From assembly GCA_963772595.1 (NCBI GenBank), contig CAVYXZ010000011.1, positions 129,285 to 193,284 of the forward strand: 64,000 nt of DNA. The letters are read 5' to 3'. A program made the position numbers and the translations under genes. Shown piece after piece: positions 56,917-64,000 of the stretch. The notes under the pieces are model-generated. The model ran no database searches, was not told the DNA's origin, and saw nothing but the letters and a program-made list of their open reading frames with translations. Position 1 is the first letter of the stretch. Every line of letters starts with the position of its first letter. This stretch comes from CAVYXZ01 sp963772595. Lineage in GTDB: Bacteria; Chloroflexota; Anaerolineae; Aggregatilineales; Phototrophicaceae.

Positions 56917-59900
56917 TTACGATGACTTGAAGTAGCTGTAGACGTAGCGATAAAACTCGAGGGTGCTGCGAGGCTGCTGTTTACCACTGTCGATACGCCG
57001 CCCCAGGCCGGAATCCTGGAGCGCGCGGGCGTCGCCGTTTTCGCCGATGAAGATCACCAACTGTGCCAGACGCTGGAAATCGACGGCCAGATCGCGCACG
57101 ATGCTCTTCTGCACTTTTTCGGGCACGACGCCCCAGAGACTTTCGATCTCGCCGAGAACCGCTTCCGCCGTCATGCGCATCTCTTTATCGCCCGAAAAAG
57201 CCTGGACGATGCCGCGCAGCAGCTGGTGGCTGACTTCGGCTTCGTTACGGAGCGTGATGGCGGAATGTTCGCCGAAGGGATGCTGCGTCGCCGAGAAGCG
57301 CATCCGGTAGCGCTTGCGGTTGGCGAAGTAGCCGCCAATGATCCACAGCACATCCAGGGCGCTGTGGGGATTGGCCTCGCCTTGAATTAACTGGTCGATA
57401 TGCCGGTCCACCGCACGCGGCGAGAACTGGTGGAACTGCTCGTAGAGCGTCGCGACCCCCTGCGCCATGCCCAGGATGGATTGGGCAATCGCATCGGATT
57501 CATCTTGCAGCAGGCCGCCACTCAGGCTTTGCACGCTGTTGCCCAGGGCACCCAGGCTGGGAATCTGGCCCTTGTCGGCGTAAGCCAGCGCGCCGCTTTC
57601 CAGCAAGTCGGCGCAGCGGTGCAGGAACTCGGAATAATCCAGGAGCGGGATGCCCCCCATCAGCCGCTTGATGGCGTAGGTCGCTTCCAGCGCATCGCGC
57701 ACTTGCAGGCCCAGTTCGCGGCCAAACTGCACCAGCGCACGCCGGGCAGATGTGGTATCCGACTGGCGGATGTAGCGGCGCAGCAGTTCCAGCGCGGCCA
57801 CCTGCATCTCTTTGTCGTCCATGTAGAGCGCGCGGTACATGCCGAGCATCATACTGATGCCATCGACGCCGTGATAGGCGGCCACATCGGGAAATAGGCT
57901 GCCTACCCGTATTGCGTTAGTCATGTCTTCACGCTGCATGAAATAGCGCAGCAGGTCGCGCATGGTCGCCGGGAGCATAGCCCGGGTCAGGGCGACATCG
58001 TTGCTGAGTTCCTTGACAATGTCCTGTGCCAGACGATCCACGCCGGGCTGGCCTCCGTGACGTTCCAGCACGCCGATCTGGGCCATAATCAGCGGCACCC
58101 CTTTGATGCCGCCGCGCTTCAGATAGCGTAGGGCCTCGAATGCCGAGGGGGCGGCCAGCGGTGTCTCGGCGAAGAGCTGCTGAAGCGTGGTGATGTATTT
58201 GACCTGCAAATCGCCGGGGTACAGCACGCGGGCATGATGCAGGATTTCCTCGGTCAGTTCGCTGTAGGCTTTCTGAAGCAGGTAAATCTGCCACAGGTAC
58301 AATGGCCCCGGTTCGGGCAACCTGGGCAGACGCTCCTCGGCGGAGAAATAGGCGGCGATGTGTTTGATACGTTCGCTGTAAAGCTGGCCCCAACGCGAAT
58401 TGGAAATCTCCACCAGCTTGCCTAGAATATCGGTGCTCAGCAGGTCCGGGCGGCCATTAGCAAGGGCGAGATCCGCCAGACGCAGCAGCACCAGGGCTTC
58501 CCAATCCTCACCGAAGGCCTTCGCCGCCTCGCTCAGGATGCCTGCCGGTGCGCGGCTGCGGGTGCCCCGGCGGTCCAGCGCGGTCACGACCCGGCTGAGC
58601 GGATCCGGCAGCAGGGCGACGTAGCGCGGCGACATCAACTGCTGAAGCAGCAGGTCGTTGCTCAGGAAATTGGCCGCCAGAATAAACAGCGTTTCGGCCA
58701 GCGGTGGATTCTTCAGGCTCAGCGGCAGCGCCAGCTCGATCAGGTTGGGCATCACGCGCTGAAGTTCCAGGCCCGGCCCCAACTCCTCGACCTTGCGCAG
58801 GAACTCGTCAATCCCGGCCACGTTGCCCTGAGTGCCCAGGTGATCCATATACGCCTGGATCGAACGGTGCGCCAGTTCGACCCAGGTCTCGCTGTGCGGC
58901 CCCATCGGATTGTTGAGCCAGCGCGCCAGGGTATAAAAGACGAGTTCGCTCTGCCCCTCCGCCAGTGCTTCCTCCAGCTTCTGGATCGTCATCGCTTCCA
59001 GTTCCTGGTCACGCCGCAGCATCATGGCGACCGGATCGGCATATTCGGTCTCGCCCATCGCCAGCGCAATCGACAGCACATGATTGGCGTAAATCCGGCG
59101 CAGCGCATCGTCCAGCGTGCGGTCATTCGCCAGCACCTCGGAGACGTCGTCAATCTCCACCGGCTGGTTATTGCGCAGCGCCCGGTCCAGCGCCATCCGA
59201 TGCGAGGCATAGCCCAGCGAATCGGCCAGGCTGTCACCGCGTTTAATGCGCCAGGCCGCAACCGGGGTCAGCCCCTGCGTTTCCTGAATGACCAATCCAG
59301 CGTCCAGGCGGAGCTGGCTGATGATGAAGTGGCTGTAATCGTCTTCCACCATCCTGCCACTCACCTGAGCAGCAGCCCAATCGAAGACCAGGGTTTCGGG
59401 CGGCGCTTCGTCATCGGCGATGAAGCGGATTTGCGCGTCGATGTTCGAACCGCCGCGGCTGTGGGTGGCAAAGGTCACGCCAAAACGAGCCGGGGGCGGC
59501 AGCAGGGACAACAGGCCCTTGACGAATTCGGAGCGTGGTTCCAGCGAATCCGGCGCGTTACGCACCACCAGCTGGACGCCCTGCACCACTGCCGAGAGCA
59601 GCGTCTCGATCACGCCGGTCCGGTTGCGGGCACAGGTCATCAATTCGAGAATGTGGTCGATCTGCGTGTCTTTTGACGGCGGCATGGCTTCCGTGATATG
59701 CAGCGGACGCAGCCGGTCGCCCAGGCGGGCATAGATCGGCATGCGCCGTCTCGACAAAAGCTTGTAGGACATCCAGGTTGCCGCCCAGGGCGCGCAGGAC
59801 CTCCGAAGGCAGGACAGTATAGTGCATCATCAACTGTCCGGCAGCGCCGATCTGCGATTGGACCATCAGGAAGGGGACGGACTGGCCGCGCACAATCGCC

Positions 59901-60082
59901 CAGGCTCCCTCCGGCACGCTGTCCAGCGGCGGCAGCGTCACTTCCTGGACGATCTGCTCCGCCATTTCCTGCTTGATGCCGGGCGAATAAGCCAGCACGC
60001 GGGGATCGCCGTCGGCTTTATTATCACGCACAAACTGGCCGTAATAGATGTGCTCAAGTTGATAGCTTGGTGATTCCGCCAC
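56917..60082 (-). CDS. large GAP1-N-like protein, one frameshift
   Basis: About 1,050 residues after joining frames near 59740-59760 (LQAFVETA to PIYARLGDRL). The start is GTG at 60082 behind AAGGA. The N-terminal part (LEHIYYGQFVRDN, DPRVLAYSPGIKQEMAEQIV, WAIVRGQSVPFLMVQSQIGAAGQLMMHYTVLP) resembles the GTPase-associated protein 1 N-terminal domains (GAP1-N2) seen in large predicted conflict and signalling systems. The rest, over 700 residues, is helical repeat (LLRLADLALANGRP, LLQKAYSELTEEILHHARVLYP, LGLQVRDALEATYAIKRLMGG), with no enzyme motif. It is followed by a multi-span membrane gene. No GTPase gene is adjacent in this window. The assignment is by pattern only. Confidence 0.6.
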
Positions 60083-60123
60083 AGGTCCTTAACTCGCTGA
60101 TGAATACATCATTCCAATAATTC

Positions 60124-60157
60124 AGCCGCCTGAATGCCGGAAATCCACCCGGCGGCT
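60124..60157. other. hairpin in the spacer before the GAP1-like gene
   Basis: AGCCGCC (60124-60130) and GGCGGCT (60151-60157) form a 7-bp stem over 20 bases in the gap between the hyuB stop and the GAP1-like start. No U-tract follows on either strand; it may weaken readthrough or form an mRNA leader structure. Confidence 0.35.
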
Positions 60158-60228
60158 CTACTAGAGTATACTTAATTTAGACGCGCTTGGCATCAGGCGG
60201 AAAAGACTACTGGAATGAGCGGCCTGAT

Positions 60229-61785
60229 TTAGCGGCCCCAGCCCCCACCGCCGGGGGTTTCGATGATGACCTGATCGCCGGGCTGAACCTGGGCGCTGAA
60301 TTTGCCGCCGATGCGGTGCGTCCTGCCCTCTATGCACCAGGAAATTGCCGCCTTTCGCGCCCTGGTCCGCCGCCGTTGAGGCCGTAAGGGCGCGTAGATG
60401 CGGCGCTCGCTGTTGACGGTAATAGTCGCCGGAGCCAGGAACTCATAGACCCGGCGAATCCCCTCGCCGCCGCGATACTGGCCCGCCCCGCCTGACCCCT
60501 CGCGCAGACGATATTCCAGCATTCGCACCGGCAGCGCGTTTTCGATAGCCTCAACCGGCGTGTTGAGCGTGTTGGTCATATGGCTGTGCCGCCCGCTGAT
60601 GCCATCATGCAGCGGCCCACCGCCCTGTCCACCGCCGATGGTCTCGTAGTAGATGAACTGCTGGCCGTCCACCCGTGCGCCGAAGGTGAAATTATTCATC
60701 GACCCCTGGCTGGCCGCCGGGATGCGATCCGGCAGAGCCTGGGCCAACGCGCCCAGCACCACATCGGTCACACGCTGGCCGGTCTCGGTGTTGCCGACAG
60801 CCACCGCTGCCGGAAAATCCGGGTTGAGGACGGTGTGCGGCGGCACCTTGACCCGCACTGGCTCGAAACAGCCATGATTGACCGGCACATCATCCTCGGC
60901 CAGCAGACGCACGCAGTACCAGGTCGCGCTGCGAACGAGTGCCGTTACCGTATTCAGATTCCCGGCGACCTGCGGCGCAGTCCCCTTGAAATCAACGGTC
61001 ATGCGCTTGCCTTTGACGGTGATGCGTACTTTGATCGGAATGCGATACTCAGTCTGGCCGTCGCCTTCCAGCGCGTCTTCGAAGCGGTAACGACCATCAG
61101 GAATACGGGCGATCACCGCCTCGGTCATGCGGCGCGAGTATTTTTGCAGGGCAGCGGCGTGCTCGCGGCAGGTCTCAACACCATGTTCGACCATGATGTC
61201 GCGCAGACGCTCTTCGCCGACACGATGCGCAGCCAGTTGGGCTTCGAGATCACCCGTCCGTTCCTCTGGCGAACGGCTGTTGGCCGTAATCAGCGTCAGC
61301 GCCGACTCGTTGATCCAGCCGCTGTAGATCAGCTTGATCGGCGGGATGATGATGCCTTCCTGATAAAGCTCGGTGCTGAGCGGCAGCGATCCCGGCGACA
61401 TCCCGCCCACATCGGCATGATGCGCGCGACTGGCGACGAAATAGGCAATCTCGCCCCCGGCGAAGACCGGCGAGACCATCGTGATGTCAGGCAGATGCGT
61501 GCCACCCGCATAAGGATCGTTCAGCACGACGACATCGCCTTCCTGAAAAGACTCGAAGGCTGGATCGCCGTCTCGACCGAGGCGGGCATACTGCCCAGAT
61601 GCACCGGGATATGCGCGGCCTGGGCCACCATCCGCGCCTGCGCATCGAAAACGGCGCAGCTAAAATCCAGGCGTTCCTTGATGTTCGGGCTGAAGCTGGC
61701 GCGTTTCAAGCGTCTCGCCCATCTCCTCCGCCACCGAGGCGAAGAGGTTCTTAAAGACTTCGAGGGAGATCGCGTCTACGGGCAT
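60229..61785 (-). CDS. hydantoinase B/oxoprolinase family subunit, several frameshifts
   Basis: About 519 residues over several frames. The start (ATG 61785) opens VDAISLEVFKNLFASVAEEMGETL, then RASFSPNIKERLDFSCAVFD and MPASVETAI, then LNDPYAGGTHLPDITMVSPVF. The body has ASRAHHADVGGMSPGSLPL, NPDFPAAVAVGNTETGQRV and TIGGGQGGG, all HyuB hallmarks, and it ends in GDQVIIETPGGGGWG. Frame breaks lie near 61705 and 61550-61575, plus a compensated pair near 60330-60390. HyuB works with HyuA in ATP-dependent ring opening of hydantoins, 5-oxoproline or acetone-type substrates. No hyuA lies in this window. Confidence 0.83.
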
Positions 61786-62866
61786 TAATCGTTCTCCGAC
61801 ATCGGTTGAGGCCGCCAGGCTGGTGATGAATCTGCTGTCTCCGAGTTGGTGAGGTTGGTTATCTGTCGCGTAAATATATCAAGAACGAAAATATCAGATG
61901 GGACCTCTGTTGCTCGATACATATTTTCATAAGTATTTAGAGCGCGACCTTCATAGGCGATAAATTGGCTATCGGGCGACCAGGAAAAACTAAACGCATA
62001 ATTAGAAGTAGATCTTCGGGCTACTGCATCGCCCCTGGCGATAAAGATGTCTCTCATGGTAGGGATGTCCGCCCCAACAAAAGCAAGCTTTTCGCCGTCG
62101 GGAGAATACGCTAGGCTTTCTGAATTACATCCATGTATACAACCGAAAAACGCAATGTCAAAAGTCCTGTCATCTATATCGTACTTTAGAATCGATTTGA
62201 CCGGAGTTCGAAGAACAAAACCGCGTTGCTGTTAGGAATCCAGGTAGGATAGCTCACGTCAGTGGGATAGACGACCAGAGCTTCAGGCTCCCCTGTCAGG
62301 ATACTCACACGCATCAGGTCACTGCGATCGGGACCAATGGTAAATATGATTGAAAGACTATCTGGCGACCATGCCGGACAGGAATTCAGGACCATGCCGG
62401 TAGTGAGCCTGCTGATCTCATAGGTTCGTGTATCGACCAGATAAAGGTCTGTTGGTCCAGCACGAAGGTGGGATCGAAAGGCCAAGTAGCTGCCATCAGG
62501 CGACCAGACCTGGCAGATTTCATTGCCATCAATACTGCTCACATTACGCCTGTCGTTACCCTCAGCATTCATGACGTAAATATCTGCATTGCCTTCGTCA
62601 CGTGATACATATGCCAAGCGCTGTCCATCCGGTGACCACTGAGGATAGCCAACAAGGCCATCGCTCTCGAACAATCGGCGCAGATTGGTGCCATCGGCGT
62701 TAATAAGATTAATGCTGCCCATACCATCTTCCCAGGAGTAGAAGGCAATCTCACCCGATGGTACCCGAGGCTGCGCTGTCACTGGACTGATCAACAAGAA
62801 CAAAAAGCCAAGTCGACAAATAGATACAATCAATCCTGGTGTTTGTGCGTATCTTTTAGCTGTCAT
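61785..62866 (-). CDS. TolB/PD40-type secreted propeller, one frameshift
   Basis: About 360 residues after joining frames near 62190-62215. Residues 1-30 form a signal peptide (LIVSICRLGFLFLLISPVTA). At least five PD40-type strands follow, with the WSPDG hallmark: YPQWSPDGQRLAYVS, VWSPDGSYLAFRS, AWSPDSLSIIFTIG, AYSPDGEKLAFVG, SWSPDSQFIAYEG, and SSPAWRPQP at the end. Such propellers resemble the C-terminal part of TolB or dipeptidyl-peptidase propellers, and here act as an exported binding module. The stop overlaps the hyuB start (TAATG), an unexpected pairing. Confidence 0.78.
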
Positions 62867-62874
62867 TACAGCAC

Positions 62875-63252
62875 CTAATATGGCTCCTGCGCCAGAGCGC
62901 CCAGCAGGGGCGTGTAATGCTTCAGGTTGCGCGTGTACAAGGGCAGTTGCAGGCGGTAGCTCGTCGCGGCGATGAGACAGTCGAAAGCATCCACATTGTG
63001 CGATAAGCGATACATGGTTAACTGCCGTGTCGCCCAGTCGAAATCAGATACAGTCAGTTCAACCAGTTCAAAGTCATCCAGCAAACTCAATGTTTGCCGA
63101 AGACTCTGACTGTCTTCAACGCCTTCAAGAACTTCCAATACGGCGGCCCGTGTGATACCGGGTGCAGATAGCGTTGCAATCCATGTTCGCGCAGCCTCAT
63201 AACCACGATAGAGATCAACCAGAATATTTGTATCCAGCAGGCATGTCGCCAT
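62875..63252 (-). CDS. vapC: PIN-domain toxin, VapC type
   Basis: A 125-residue PIN-domain ribonuclease: CLLDTNILVDLYRG gives the first Asp, RAAVLEVLEGVE the Glu, and VDAFDCLIAATSYRLQLPLYTRNLKHY the later Asp residues and the C-terminal strand. VapC toxins cut tRNA or rRNA in the absence of their antitoxin. Its ATG shares one base with the stop of the upstream antitoxin gene (TGATG), the normal translational coupling of such pairs. Confidence 0.86.
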   Translation of the reverse strand: MATCLLDTNILVDLYRGYEAARTWIATLSAPGITRAAVLEVLEGVEDSQSLRQTLSLLDDFELVELTVSDFDWATRQLTMYRLSHNVDAFDCLIAATSYRLQLPLYTRNLKHYTPLLGALAQEPY

Positions 63253-63539
63253 CAGCGTTTCTCACGACGTTTGCGACGCTGATCTTCTACCCACTCAACA
63301 CTATCACTAATGCCCTTATGTGCCCACGAGCCAATCGCTGGATTCTGCGCGATTTCCGCGCCGGTCTTGCCTGGTTTGCGCCGCAGAAATTCGTCAATCT
63401 CTGCATCTGTCAGCGGTGTATCCGTTTCAAACTCCAGAGCAATCGTCACTTTCGCATTGCCCAACGGAAAATCATCCGGCAGCTTGATGGTCACTTCCCG
63501 GTCTTCCGTGACCTCTACTTTGATTTGCAGCGATACCAT
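63252..63539 (-). CDS. VapB-type antitoxin
   Basis: A 95-residue protein just ahead of the VapC-type toxin. The opening VSLQIKVEVTEDREVTIKLPDDFPLGNAKVTIALEFE is an AbrB or similar beta-type DNA-binding strand set. The tail PLTDAEIDEFLRRKPGKTGAEIAQNPAIGSWAHKGISDSVEWVEDQR would cover the toxin active site. Its overlap with vapC keeps the antitoxin made first. No promoter box is clear upstream. Confidence 0.78.
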   Translation of the reverse strand: MVSLQIKVEVTEDREVTIKLPDDFPLGNAKVTIALEFETDTPLTDAEIDEFLRRKPGKTGAEIAQNPAIGSWAHKGISDSVEWVEDQRRKRREKR

Positions 63540-63611
63540 GATCTATCGTCCTCACTCATGATGAGTCCCATTGTATCATTCCCTACTGCTTCGGGACGAA
63601 GTACCTGCCCC

Positions 63612-64000
63612 CTAATCCAGCGGGAGAGTCTGCCCGGCGACCTCCAGGCGAACACCATCGACGGTCAGCGCCTGAAGCGGCGGCTGGCGGCGCAGCAGCA
63701 GCGCCCGTCCCTCAAACGTGATGTCGCCCAGCGTAACCGCACCGGTCCCTTCTTCGCAGAGGATGAAGGTGTCGTCCAGGTCATCACCCTGAATGCGGAA
63801 GGCCGTCACCTGGGCATCGGCCCGCAGCCGCGTGACCGTCGGATAAAGTCTTCGCCAGGGGCCAACGGGTACAGTACCGCGTCCAGCCGGGCCGGGAGCG
63901 TGGTCTGCGTTTCCAGCGTGACGTCCCAGGCCGGGAACTCGCCCAGGAGGCCATACCAACCGCGCGCCGGGCTGGTCTCGCCCTTCTGTGCTCGCGCGCT
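63612..64000 (-). CDS. 3' end of a possible heparinase II/III-type gene, one frameshift
   Basis: The gene enters from beyond the right edge. The reading near 63990-63860 gives ARGWYGLLGEFPAWDVTLET, QTTLPARLDAVLYPLAP, then shifts frame near 63850 and continues with PTVTRLRADAQVTAFRIQGDDLDDTFILCEEGTGAVTLGDITFEGRALLL to the stop at 63612. A C-terminal beta-sandwich with RGWxG and LPARLxxVLYP recalls heparinase II/III polysaccharide lyases, but the catalytic part is out of view, so this is a tentative name. Confidence 0.45.
   Translation of the reverse strand, partial: RASTEGRDQPGARLVWPPGRVPGLGRHAGNADHAPGPAGRGTVPVGPWRRLYPTVTRLRADAQVTAFRIQGDDLDDTFILCEEGTGAVTLGDITFEGRALLLRRQPPLQALTVDGVRLEVAGQTLPLD

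Overview
The window looks like a piece of a Chloroflexota chromosome, most like an Anaerolineae-type lineage. The pointers are the gene content: many GAF-domain sensors, PATAN/DUF4388 proteins, an MglA-like GTPase, PD40-type secreted propellers, DUF3048, YbjN, UbiB and ArsA-like genes, and a PucC-type carrier. GC is fairly high, except in the IS element and a few small intergenic or accessory patches. This placement is inference; no rRNA or marker set is present. I see no tRNA, rRNA or CRISPR array.

A striking property is the number of single-base frame breaks in conserved genes: citrate synthase, a Gfo/Idh/MocA oxidoreductase, a metallo-beta-lactamase protein, xseA, thiamine diphosphokinase, two alpha/beta-hydrolase and acyl-ACP-reductase-like genes, the giant kinase, hyuB and others. 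Several lie at homopolymers. Many are probably assembly indels. The globin, VanZ and second propeller copies look genuinely decayed.

Layout: 0-9.8 kb is a metabolic and accessory mix: gltA, VOC proteins, an IS630-family element, GH4 alpha-galactosidase, an oxidoreductase, a globin remnant, an HD alarmone-type hydrolase, and a DUF433 protein with its small partner. 9.8-10.2 kb is a repeat-filled spacer. 10.2-13.9 kb is an ArsA-like / UbiB / membrane-protein operon. 13.8-16.8 kb is a secreted-protein operon with tandem propellers. 17-30 kb is largely housekeeping: dps, 2-hydroxyacid dehydrogenase, murJ, tandem metallo-beta-lactamase proteins, xseA-xseB, bioY, fabI-SET, SGNH hydrolase and a PucC-like carrier.

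30.7-47.4 kb is a long co-directional minus-strand block behind a near-consensus promoter at 47448-47476. It encodes a PATAN/DUF4388 protein, an MglA-like GTPase, an alpha/beta hydrolase, a left-handed beta-helix protein and an acyl-ACP-reductase-like protein. After a palindrome come a response regulator, a roughly 2,740-codon histidine kinase with about twelve GAF domains, a CheY-like receiver, a hydrolase-fold protein without its nucleophile serine, thiamine diphosphokinase and a DUF402 protein. This is the best candidate for an undescribed system: a large multi-input sensor beside a small-GTPase switch and a possible lipid or aldehyde branch.

47.5-64 kb holds DUF3048, a degenerate trypsin-like zinc-ribbon protein with a YbjN partner, a MITE-like element, a Ser/Thr kinase with a membrane tail, a VanZ remnant, a PDZ-containing secreted protein, a GAP1-like large protein with a membrane partner, hyuB, a TolB-like propeller, a VapBC pair, and the 3' end of a possible heparinase-family gene.
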